NCBI RefSeq assembly: GCF_000836725.1
Contig: NZ_JXTH01000017.1
Span: forward strand, 1-44,027
Origin: Anoxybacillus thermarum
GTDB lineage: Bacteria > Bacillota > Bacilli > Bacillales > Anoxybacillaceae
Direction: 5' to 3'
DNA: 44,027 nt
Position numbers and translations under genes: made by a program. The stretch's first letter is position 1, and each line of letters starts with the position of its first letter. Positions 7,984-16,252 of the stretch are shown in pieces. A model generated the notes under the pieces. It was given only the letters and a program-made list of their open reading frames with translations. It did no database searches and was not told where the DNA came from.

Positions 7984-9041
7984 GATGAAGTCGTGCAATG
8001 TTTACAAGGTCAACAACTGCTTTCTTCAATCGTTCCCCTTTCTTCAGCCCCTGAAGTTCTACCGACCAATCATCGCGACTTTCGCCATATTATCGGTCAA
8101 GATCATGCCAAGTATGCTTTGGAAGTTGCAGCGGCAGGGGAGCATAACGTGCTAATGGTTGGGCCGACGAGGTGCGGGAAGAGTTTGTTGGCGGAAACGT
8201 TTCCGATGATTTTGCCGCGTCTGTCTCACGAAGCTCAGTTGGAAGTGATTAGTTTATATCAACTAGCGGGAGAACCGAAAAACGATTCCTCTCCACCGTT
8301 TCGTCATCCGCACCATTCGGCATCGGCGGTGGCGCTGATTGCCGAAGGAGCTCAGCCGAAGCCAGGGGAAGTTTCACTTGCCCATCGTGGCGTGCTATTT
8401 CTCGATGAAATGGAAGAATTTACAAATAAGACGTTTGATATGCTCCGATAGCCGTTAGAAACAGGAAAGGTAACGATTCGTCGCGTTTCGTCGACGGTGA
8501 CGTATTCAGCAAATTTTATTTTTCTCGGGGCAATGAATCCATGTCCATGCGGACATTTCGGTTCGAAAAAACGATATTGCTTATGCAGCCCGAAACAAAT
8601 TCAAGCATATCGTCGGGGCATTTCCGAACCAATTTATTACAGCATCGACGTATTGTTATCTTTAGAAGCAGTTGATTTGACTAAATCGCCGAAACAAATA
8701 ACGTGTTCGGAAGCCATTCGCAGTCGGGTGGAGGCGGCGCGCGCAAAACAGTATGAACGAATATGGGGAAGAGGTAACGAACGGACGTGTGCCAATCGAT
8801 GTGCTGTTTGCGACAAGCCGACTGACAAAAGGACAACAGCAACTGCTTCAGCATTGGTCGTCTACATACGGACTGGAGCAACAGCGTGCGAACAAAAATC
8901 ATTCGCCTCGCTCGCACGATCGCCGATCTAGCAGGAACGGGTGACATCACAGATGAAGCACTATGGAAGGCGCTGACGTTTCGGCGGATGAACGAAGGAC
9001 GGAAAGAAAGGAATGTGGAGGGAACGATGCCCGACACCTAA
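7984..9041 (+). pseudogene. ComM/YifB-type AAA+ ATPase (Mg-chelatase-like), pseudogene
   Basis: The fragment begins immediately after the IS630 element with DEVVQCLQG. It carries the Walker A region (VGPTRCGKS), Walker B (VLFLDEMEEF) and the family's MNPCPCGHFG zinc-like motif, then the C-terminal helicase-like lid (RTKIIRLARTIADLAG). Damage is extensive. The N-terminal Lon-S5-like domain is absent, TAG replaces a Gln codon at 8449-8451, one extra base near 8760 shifts the frame, and a second shift lies near 8885. ComM proteins are helicases aiding integration of donor DNA during transformation. This copy cannot make one. Confidence 0.88.
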
Positions 9042-9060
9042 ACAATAATTGTGCTATAAT
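9031..9060 (+). promoter_or_regulatory. Putative promoter of the coiled-coil gene
   Basis: A perfect TATAAT (9055-9060) is preceded at 18 bases by CCGACA (9031-9036), a weak -35. The gene starts 22 bases further on. Confidence 0.45.
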
Positions 9061-9082
9061 AGATGACAGGGAGGTGAAGGCG

Positions 9083-9487
9083 ATGAATGATCTGAGAGAA
9101 ATGTTGCGGTCGGTTTTGCAGGAGGAATTTAAGCCGATTCACGAACGCCTTGATCGTCTCGAAGGAACAGTCACGGAATTGCAAGAAGGTCAAAAGGCGT
9201 TGCAGCGAGATGTCACTCAGCTTCAACATGGGCAGCAAAAGTTAGAAACAGACGTGGATCATATGAAACAATCGCTTGGAAATATGGAAAAGACCCAGCA
9301 GCAAATTCTCGAAGAGCTACGCACATCGAAAAACAATCAAGCACTTATGCTAAACGATTTAACAAGCATCAAAAAGTCGGTTGATGTAACCGTTTCATAT
9401 TTGCAGCGTAGATCGGATGTGATGTTTGACAAAGTGATCGAACACGAGAAAGAAATTTTAAACTTAAAAGCTCGCTTGCCAAACTAA
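9083..9487 (+). CDS. Coiled-coil protein of unknown function
   Basis: This 134-residue protein starts at ATG 9083 after GGGAGGTG. Almost the whole chain is a Glu/Gln/Leu heptad coiled coil: residues 15-75 repeat blocks of the form RLDRLEGTVTELQEGQKAL, and a second segment runs at 85-130. There is no signal peptide or membrane segment. Such proteins are common, unnamed neighbours in Geobacillus-type genomes. Function is unknown; it could be a cytoplasmic scaffold. It has its own promoter and terminator, so it is not part of the comM pseudogene. Confidence 0.75.
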   Translation: MNDLREMLRSVLQEEFKPIHERLDRLEGTVTELQEGQKALQRDVTQLQHGQQKLETDVDHMKQSLGNMEKTQQQILEELRTSKNNQALMLNDLTSIKKSVDVTVSYLQRRSDVMFDKVIEHEKEILNLKARLPN

Positions 9488-9510
9488 CTCCCTGTGGGAG
9501 CTATTTTTTT
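9488..9510 (+). terminator. Terminator of the coiled-coil gene
   Basis: A short stem CTCCC-TGT-GGGAG is followed by CTATTTTTTT, overlapping the region right after the stop codon. Confidence 0.75.
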
Positions 9511-9713
9511 GGCGTCGTTTTTTTAAAAGGTAAGAAAGTATAAAATTTTGCAATTAGGGCTGTCTTGCTTCGAGCGCCATCGATCTAAGGCTTTTCCTCC
9601 TCATAATTGTTAGTGTATACAAAAGCGGGAAGTTCAATTATTGGATATCCCTCTTTCCTACAAAACGGCTAGAGAGGGTGTCCCATAAAGGAATAGGAGC
9701 ACCCATTCTTCAT

Positions 9714-11543
9714 TCATCTCACCGTCGATATTTCAATCCCAAGCGGCAAGGCAGCTCCGCCTGCATGCATGAATTCAAGCACGAGAACGTCTTGAGGGGA
9801 AAAGACGGTATAATCGATATACGCTGATTGAGTAATCGGCCGAAGTGGTGGAATTAAATGAACGACGCCGTTTATTTTCACAGCTCCACAATATGCGCCG
9901 CCGCGTCCGCTAAAGCGTAAGCGAATGGTTTTCATTTCTCCGCTTTCGTTTTGAATCGGGATCGATACGCGATATGTGAAGCCGTAATGCCCCGGGTTGT
10001 GCACGGTTTGTGCCGGATCGCTTAGTGCATGAGAGACTGATAGTAGATGATCCGTTTTTCCGTTTGATATGCTGTAGGCGACTGGTTCATTGCCGATCGT
10101 ATATGCTGGCAACGACGCTGATAGCGTTGTTCCCTTCCATACGCCGCGCGGATGGGTTGCATATGAGTCGAGCGGTGCAAGCGTAGGCGAAACGGTTGAA
10201 AAGTTAGCTAAAGAACTTGTTACGATCGTTCGTATGCGATAGTTGGCCATTTCGCCTTCTTGTTGAACGGTAAAGTCGTATAGAAAGCCGAGCTGTTGGT
10301 TGTTTGAAACGTCAAATGCTTGAATGACGGCGCTCGTTCCTGCCTTCACTTTTATTGTTGGAACGGCTGTGAGCGATTGGCGCAATACTGCCTCTGCAAT
10401 CGGCAAGCCGACATCGTAATGTCCCCAACTGTTCGGGCTTGTCCGAAATGTTCCTTTTCCATTTGCGACGACAAGGTCGTTAGATGGAGAGCGATTATCG
10501 ATCACAATCGCAACGGAAGCCCGTTGCCCCAACAGATTGGTGTGCCAGCCGAACACACGATGATCAATCGTTTGTTGCCGCTCGCGAACGTCATCTATCG
10601 CTAACGTTGCTTGGCGATTTGGCACTGACTCTGTTGTAAGCAGTTCTGGATTGTCGCTAATGAGTAAACGCCGTTCGCCAGCAACGGCCGGTGTATGAAC
10701 ATGTTGCGGTGCGGTGATTGTTGTTTCTTCGATAGGTAACATAGGGCTTCGAAATGTCGTTCGCGGGATCGTGAAAAACATATTTGCTCCGCTCGTCGAC
10801 ATTTGTGCCCCAAATATGTTCATAATCCAAGAAGCTGACACGTACCATTCGTCATTTAAACGAATAGGTGCGAGCGTAGTGATCATTTCATGGTCATCGA
10901 CGATCACTTCCCTTTTTCCGGCAGTAATCGTCATTTGCCCGCGTGACAGGCGAACCGTCATCGTTTCATCTGTTTCGATCCAGTCGACATTCACATCGAT
11001 GGCGGTTAATAGTTGTTTTAGCGGAATGTATGTATAGACGCCATCGGTCATCGCACCGCTTCCGATTTTTGTTTCATTCACATACACAGAAAAAGAGCTT
11101 CGCTTCAACCCGTTCCATGAAATACGCACTTCTTTCCCCGTCCATTGCACGTTGGCATCCAGCGCTTCCGACACGAATCGGATCGGGACAAAAGTTCTTC
11201 CTTGATGAATGAATGGCGATACATCAAGCGCCACAGGCTGGCCGTTGATGGTTGCGGTCGCTGACTGTACTTGGAGAATAATCGTCTTTTTATTTTTTTG
11301 TACAGTTACAAATCTTGTTGCTGCATCCCAATGTACAGTCGCCCCTGTCGACTGAGCGATAGCTCGAAATGGAACGAGAATGCGGTTTTGCACCATGATG
11401 GGCGGTACGTCCGTCTGCATTATTTTTCCGTTTGACGTAATCGGAATATGAACAGACCGAACGCTTGATGCTTGGGCATCCGTTGTCATACACGACAAGC
11501 TAATAAGCGCAACGGCTACATATCCGATAAGTTTTTTTAACAA
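9714..11543 (-). CDS. Exported stalk-domain protein (copper amine oxidase N-like repeats)
   Basis: The product of about 609 residues has a signal peptide (LKKLIGYVAVALISL... ending near AQA). Two stalk domains of the Cu_amine_oxidN1 type follow: ILVPFRAIAQSTGATVHWD and FVPIRFVSEALDANVQW, with a third, weaker one around residues 160-250. The C-terminal 330 residues are beta-rich and unknown to me (several Pro/Ser/Thr-rich strands, YTVFSPQDVLVLEFMHAGG near the end). No catalytic oxidase domain is present, so the oxidase name is only a domain label. I chose TTG 11543, 8 bases after AAGGAG; the longer frame from GTG 11552 overlaps that site. It probably works at the cell surface beside the SLH proteins. 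Confidence 0.75.
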   Translation of the reverse strand: MLKKLIGYVAVALISLSCMTTDAQASSVRSVHIPITSNGKIMQTDVPPIMVQNRILVPFRAIAQSTGATVHWDAATRFVTVQKNKKTIILQVQSATATINGQPVALDVSPFIHQGRTFVPIRFVSEALDANVQWTGKEVRISWNGLKRSSFSVYVNETKIGSGAMTDGVYTYIPLKQLLTAIDVNVDWIETDETMTVRLSRGQMTITAGKREVIVDDHEMITTLAPIRLNDEWYVSASWIMNIFGAQMSTSGANMFFTIPRTTFRSPMLPIEETTITAPQHVHTPAVAGERRLLISDNPELLTTESVPNRQATLAIDDVRERQQTIDHRVFGWHTNLLGQRASVAIVIDNRSPSNDLVVANGKGTFRTSPNSWGHYDVGLPIAEAVLRQSLTAVPTIKVKAGTSAVIQAFDVSNNQQLGFLYDFTVQQEGEMANYRIRTIVTSSLANFSTVSPTLAPLDSYATHPRGVWKGTTLSASLPAYTIGNEPVAYSISNGKTDHLLSVSHALSDPAQTVHNPGHYGFTYRVSIPIQNESGEMKTIRLRFSGRGGAYCGAVKINGVVHLIPPLRPITQSAYIDYTVFSPQDVLVLEFMHAGGAALPLGIEISTVR

Positions 11544-11621
11544 AATATCCACTCCTTCCTAATTCCTAACACATTATACCATATTTATCTCTTTTGTCAC
11601 GCGTGTTAAAAAATGGATTAG

Positions 11622-11651
11622 AAAAGCGTCCTACCATGACGGTTAGGACGC
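11622..11651 (-). terminator. Terminator at the end of the nucleotidase gene
   Basis: Read on the minus strand, GCGTCCTA and TAGGACGC pair around a ten-base loop, followed by TTTTCT. It ends the nucleotidase transcript before the stalk-protein gene, so the two minus-strand genes are probably separate units. Confidence 0.8.
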
Positions 11652-11658
11652 CTTTCGT

Positions 11659-13581
11659 TTATTGATTCATGATCGTTATTCTTCCTTCAACAGTTGGGAT
11701 CGGCTTATTCGATTGCAAGTAGTTCATCACAACGGTGCTTAACAGCTCACCGCTATCAAACTCGATCGTGCTTGCTTTGATCATCTCGTATCCGTCGCCG
11801 CCTTTTGCGATAAAGTCGTTTGTTGCGACGGTGTATGTTTTTGTTTCATCAAGCGGTTGTCCGTTAATTTGAACGGATGTAACGCGCGATCCGGCTGGTT
11901 TTGTTGCATCAAATGTGAAACGAATGCCTGACACGTGCGGGAAGCCTCCATTTTGTTCAGGATAGAGGCGCACGCCGTGTTCAAGCGCTTTTTTCAAATC
12001 TGCTCCGCTCATCGATACTTTCACAAGTGTATTGGCAAATGGCAACGTTGTCAAAATGTGATTGCGCGTCACATCTCCTTTTGGAATAGAAGCGCGAATC
12101 CCACCACCATTTGTAATCGCCACATCGGTTTGAAGAGCATCCCGCATCGCATCAGCAACGAGATTGCCGAGATTTGTTTCTTTCGTGCGCACGTTTGCGC
12201 GCTCGCCATCTAAGTTAACGTCAATGGTTGCGATCACTTGTTGTAGTGTCGAATCTGTTGTATTTTTGTACGTGTCTACGATGGAACGGACAGCGGCATC
12301 TTCTTGTTTTGCTGCATGATCGCGATATAAGAAGCCGTTGACACCGATCAGTTTGCCTTTGTAAAATAACAAGTTTGTTTGTCCGAGCGCTTTTCCGTAT
12401 TCAAACGCTTGAGAAACATATGCGTATTTAAACTTTTTCGGCGTTTCAATCGTATCGTGGCTATGGCCGCCAAGAATGACATCAATGCCAGATACGTTGT
12501 TCGCCAGTTTTTCATCTGTTTGTAAACCGGAATGCGATAGCACAACGATATGATCGGCTTTTCCTTTTAATTCACTTACGAGTTGTTTTAATGTCGCTTC
12601 TTCATCGGCGAATGTAATGCCGACAATGCCAGCAGGGTTTGTTTTTACTGCTGTATCTGTCGCTGTTAAACCGACAAGCGCAATTTTTTTGTTGCCGACT
12701 TGTTTAATCGTATAAGCAGGCAAAAACGGTTGTCCGTTTTTGTAAATATTTCCGCTAACGACTGGAAATTGAACAGCTTTTGTTAACTCAAGCAAACGGT
12801 TTTGCCCATAGTTGAAATCGTGGTTTCCAGGCACCATCGCGTCATATTTCATTGCATTCATCAGTTCGACGACTGCCTGTCCGTTATTTAAGTTGACGTA
12901 TGTCGTGCCGTGAAATGTGTCGCCTAAATCGACGAGGAGCGTTTGTTTATTTTTTTGGCGCATATTTTGGGCGATTTTAGCGATTTTCGCAAATCCCATT
13001 TCCCCGTTTTTTTCGTTCGCAATAATGCGGCCATGTGTATCGTTTGTATGAATGAACGTAATTTTTTCAATGTTCGTTTCGTAACGCTTTAAAATGGCTT
13101 TCGTTTGCTCAGCTGTGAGCCATTGTTGTGGTCGAATTGTTTTGTCGCTATATCCATGAAGCAAACCGAGGTGAAGTGCTGCAGCGAGCGATTGTTTTGC
13201 CCAAGGTTTTGTCACTTCTCCATCTTTGTACAATTTGAATACGTTCGTTGCATAGTGATGACGAAGCTGTAACGAACGAATGAGAAAGACATACGCTTGT
13301 TCGCGTGTTAATTTTTCATTCGGTGCAAATGTCGTTTCTGTCTTTCCGCTTGCGATGCCAAGACGAACGGCCGCTTCGACATAAGGGGCTAGCTGTGGGT
13401 CAACGTCTGTAAAAGGAAGATCTTTTACTTCGCTTTTGACATCGACTCCAAGCGTCGTAATGAGTTGTTGGATAAACTCCCCGCGCGTTACATGCTCGCT
13501 TGCTTCTGACGTTTGCGGTTGAAGTACAAAAGCAACGACTAACATACAGATGAGCATGAACCGCTTTTTCATTTTGTGCAT
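11659..13581 (-). CDS. SLH-anchored 5'-nucleotidase / cyclic phosphodiesterase (UshA type)
   Basis: The 640-residue protein starts with a signal peptide (cleavage near EAS, residue 28). About 2.5 SLH repeats follow (residues 30-170; LPFTDVDPQLAPYVEAAVRLGI, ...NEKLTREQA), which should hold it to the pyruvylated wall polymer. The metallophosphatase domain has all signature motifs: FIHTNDTHGR, DLGDTFHG, GNHDFNYG, and GGHSH. The C-terminal nucleotidase domain has NLGNLVADAMRD, TNGGGIRASI and TNDFIAKGGDGY. It should hydrolyse extracellular nucleotides to nucleosides for phosphate and base salvage. The ATG at 13581 follows GAGGAGG. The gene diverges from the protease gene at 13767. Confidence 0.92.
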   Translation of the reverse strand: MHKMKKRFMLICMLVVAFVLQPQTSEASEHVTRGEFIQQLITTLGVDVKSEVKDLPFTDVDPQLAPYVEAAVRLGIASGKTETTFAPNEKLTREQAYVFLIRSLQLRHHYATNVFKLYKDGEVTKPWAKQSLAAALHLGLLHGYSDKTIRPQQWLTAEQTKAILKRYETNIEKITFIHTNDTHGRIIANEKNGEMGFAKIAKIAQNMRQKNKQTLLVDLGDTFHGTTYVNLNNGQAVVELMNAMKYDAMVPGNHDFNYGQNRLLELTKAVQFPVVSGNIYKNGQPFLPAYTIKQVGNKKIALVGLTATDTAVKTNPAGIVGITFADEEATLKQLVSELKGKADHIVVLSHSGLQTDEKLANNVSGIDVILGGHSHDTIETPKKFKYAYVSQAFEYGKALGQTNLLFYKGKLIGVNGFLYRDHAAKQEDAAVRSIVDTYKNTTDSTLQQVIATIDVNLDGERANVRTKETNLGNLVADAMRDALQTDVAITNGGGIRASIPKGDVTRNHILTTLPFANTLVKVSMSGADLKKALEHGVRLYPEQNGGFPHVSGIRFTFDATKPAGSRVTSVQINGQPLDETKTYTVATNDFIAKGGDGYEMIKASTIEFDSGELLSTVVMNYLQSNKPIPTVEGRITIMNQ

Positions 13582-13766
13582 ACGTTTTCCTCCTCTACTT
13601 AATTATGAATCTATTAAATTATAACAAAATTTTATAAATTCTTTTTACTAAAATGTTAAAAAAATATTATTTTTTAGTTAAATGACTACTTTTATACAAG
13701 TGTCGTTTTTGTCTATTCATGTCGAAGTGGACGCGCTACAATGGAAGTACGTAGGAGGTGGCAAGT

Positions 13767-15992
13767 GTGAGCAGATGGTTATGGCTATGTGTTGTTTTCT
13801 TTTTATTCCCTTGTGGTGTTCAAGCGGATGAAAAAGAGGAATGGGTCGTGCAAGTGCGGCATCCGTCTAACTTCTCCGATATTCAATCATATGTGTTAGA
13901 TACGGTCGGAACGTTTGCGAAAGTGTCGGTAACAGAAGAAGAACGAGTAATGATATCTCGCTTGCCGTTTGTTTTAAAGATGGAGAGAAATGATACGAAA
14001 CGGGCGGCTATCAATGATCCATTGTTTTCAGAGCAATGGTCTTTGCCTATGATTAATTGGCATATGCCCTCGCTTACATCGGTCAATCGGCTAATTGGAA
14101 AAAGGATGATTGTTGACGGACAAGAAGAAGTGTATGACGGAGAGGAGTTTTTCGGTGAACATATCGTCATCGCACTTGGAGAAGAAACATTATCTCGCCT
14201 TTCTGTTACAGTCGATCATATCGAAGGACCATGGCGTATAGAAGTTCAAAATGAGAAAGGAGAAAGATTAGGGGCGAATGAAGGAGAGCTTTCTCGCCTT
14301 GATGTCCTTGTCCCTCGCCATTCTTCAACAATTCATCTATATGTTGCGGCGCCAAATTGGACGCATCCTCCGCGCATCGTCGAATTGAAAGGTGTGAATC
14401 ATGTTGTTGTTGCTGTGGTTGACTCAGGCATCGTGCTTCATGAAGACTTTGGAGATCAAATCTTATACAGTTTAAGCGTTGATTATGCGGAAAACAAGCG
14501 ATATGCGGATGATACGTTTGGGCATGGGACGCATGTGACAGGCATTTTCGCTGCTAGCGTGAATAACGGCAAAGGAATAGCAGGACTGATTGGGGATGCG
14601 CCCGTAGATATTTTGCCGATTAAAGTGTTAGACCGTTACGGGGTCGGCGGTGACTTTGAAATTGCCAAGGGGGTCAAATACGCGCTCGAGCACGGCGCTT
14701 CGATTATTAATTTAAGCTTAGCCGGCCAAGGAGAAACGGAAGTGTTAAAAGCGGTCATTGAAGAAGCTGTCAAACGTGGCGTGCATGTTGTGGCAGCGGC
14801 TGGAAATAGCCATATGCCAACGACAAATATTTATCCAGCTAGCTACCATGGAGTCATTACGGTAGCGGCAGTTGATCGACAACAAGTGCCGCTTTCTATT
14901 TCGAATTATGGTTGGGAGATCGAAGTGAGCGCACCGGGGGATTTTTTAATGAGCACATATCCATCAGGTTATTGGGCGATGCGCGGCACGTCGATGGCTG
15001 CTCCGCACGTGTCGGCTCTGTTGGCTGTATTGCGTGCGACATACCCAGAAGAAGATGCCCTTCAGCTTCGCAAACGTTTATGGAAAACAGCAAAAGATGT
15101 GCATTGGCGAGGATACGATATATATACAGGGTATGGAATCATTCAATGGCAACAAGCGCTTGCGTTATCGGCGCCGTCAAACATCGACTGGCTGAACTTT
15201 CGTCCGGGACAGCCTATTGAAAAAAATCGCACGTATATTTTAGGCTTGTCTTCGCGTTTTGTAGGGAAAAATGGTCATCTTTTTGTGAATGGAAAACTTG
15301 TTCATTCGTTCGTTATTCATCAGGAGATGATGTCGTTTCGTTTGTTTGATTTAGCGAAACAACAAGGAGATGTGGCGGTTGTCATCACAGATGAACAACG
15401 ACGAGTGATCGCTTCCGATATTCGTGCTGTTCCCATTCGACCAACGCCGTTTTCCGATGTAAAGAAAACATATTGGGCGTATAGCGATATTTTACAGGCG
15501 CAACAACTTGGGATGATACGCGGTTATGAAGATGGTACGTTTCGTCCAAATACTCCTTTAACGCGCCGAGAAAGCATTGTGATGCTTGCCCGCCTGTTCG
15601 GTTGGGGGGCACCTTCTATCTTGCACTCTCCTTTTTCCGACGTGCCATTGACAGCGACGAATGCGCTGTTAGTAGCGACTGCAGCGGAAAAAGGAATTGT
15701 AAAAGGAACAGGAGGAAAAGCATTGTTACATGAGCAACTGACGCGCGGACAGTTTGCTTTACTTCTCATGCGTGCACTTCAACTAGAAAACGAGCCGATT
15801 CGGTCTGTTTATCCATTTCAAGATGTAACACAACAAGATATATGGAAAGCGGTGCAGTTGTTAGCGGAACGAGGGATTGTCGCGAAAACCCCGTATTTTC
15901 ATCCGAATGAACCTGTGACAAGAGCGCAAATGTGCGCCTTGCTTGTACGCGTTTCGACACTTATCCGACAATATTCGACAAAAACAGCATAA
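13767..15992 (+). CDS. SLH-domain subtilisin-like serine protease
   Basis: The 741-residue protein has a signal peptide (residues 1-20, ending GVQA) and a pro-region of about 190 residues. The S8 catalytic domain carries Asp in VVDSGIV, His in FGHGTHVTG, the oxyanion Asn in AAAGNS and Ser in GTSMAAPHVSA. A beta domain follows, and three SLH repeats (residues 560-740; FSDVKKTYWAYSDILQAQQLGM) close the protein. It should be secreted and held on the cell wall, cutting proteins at the surface. GTG 13767 lies 8 bases after TAGGAGG; the in-frame GTG at 13758 overlaps that site and is rejected. The triad is intact. Confidence 0.92.
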   Translation: MSRWLWLCVVFFLFPCGVQADEKEEWVVQVRHPSNFSDIQSYVLDTVGTFAKVSVTEEERVMISRLPFVLKMERNDTKRAAINDPLFSEQWSLPMINWHMPSLTSVNRLIGKRMIVDGQEEVYDGEEFFGEHIVIALGEETLSRLSVTVDHIEGPWRIEVQNEKGERLGANEGELSRLDVLVPRHSSTIHLYVAAPNWTHPPRIVELKGVNHVVVAVVDSGIVLHEDFGDQILYSLSVDYAENKRYADDTFGHGTHVTGIFAASVNNGKGIAGLIGDAPVDILPIKVLDRYGVGGDFEIAKGVKYALEHGASIINLSLAGQGETEVLKAVIEEAVKRGVHVVAAAGNSHMPTTNIYPASYHGVITVAAVDRQQVPLSISNYGWEIEVSAPGDFLMSTYPSGYWAMRGTSMAAPHVSALLAVLRATYPEEDALQLRKRLWKTAKDVHWRGYDIYTGYGIIQWQQALALSAPSNIDWLNFRPGQPIEKNRTYILGLSSRFVGKNGHLFVNGKLVHSFVIHQEMMSFRLFDLAKQQGDVAVVITDEQRRVIASDIRAVPIRPTPFSDVKKTYWAYSDILQAQQLGMIRGYEDGTFRPNTPLTRRESIVMLARLFGWGAPSILHSPFSDVPLTATNALLVATAAEKGIVKGTGGKALLHEQLTRGQFALLLMRALQLENEPIRSVYPFQDVTQQDIWKAVQLLAERGIVAKTPYFHPNEPVTRAQMCALLVRVSTLIRQYSTKTA

Positions 15993-15995
15993 AAA

Positions 15996-16076
15996 AAGCC
16001 CCACCGTTTCCAAATTGGTGGGGAGGCTGACTTAGCAACCAAAACCTTATCGCATAAGTAAGTATAGCCGTTTTTT
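15996..16076 (+). terminator. Structured terminator region after the SLH protease
   Basis: Two elements are stacked here. A GCCCCACC/GGTGGGG stem (15998-16024) follows A7. A second, branched stem (GGCTGACTTA ... TAAGTATAGCC, with an inner CTTAT-CGC-ATAAG hairpin) ends in GTTTTTTT. The second is a plausible terminator on the plus strand. The first, read on the minus strand, is followed by T7 and could stop antisense transcripts. The complexity is more than a simple terminator needs. Confidence 0.6.
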
Positions 16077-16134
16077 TAAAAAAAATCACCACAAAAATAA
16101 TAACTTCGTTGTATAAAATTGTCTTTTTGTGTCG

Positions 16135-16245
16135 TTTTTTGTCGAAAAAAGATAGAGACGTGTCGAAAAGAAAATATGCTTGATCGGGTATGGAAAAGGT
16201 TAGGATTGTTTGTTATGCTTAATGATAGAAAAATGTCGAAAGGGA
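16135..16245 (+). promoter_or_regulatory. Cluster of Spo0A-box-like sites upstream of the SLH amidase
   Basis: Three TGTCGAA words occur before the amidase start: TTTTTTGTCGAAAAAA (about 16135-16150), GTGTCGAAAAG (16160-16170) and ATGTCGAAAGGG (near 16232-16243). The Spo0A consensus is TTTGTCGAA. The first is an almost ideal match. Control of the amidase by Spo0A is inferred, and no clear -10/-35 pair was assigned. Confidence 0.45.
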
Positions 16246-16252
16246 GAAGAAT

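Noticed and set aside
15996-16076. c-di-GMP (GEMM) or preQ1 riboswitch
   Set aside because: The conserved core words of those classes are not present, and the element follows a gene rather than preceding one with a clear expression platform.
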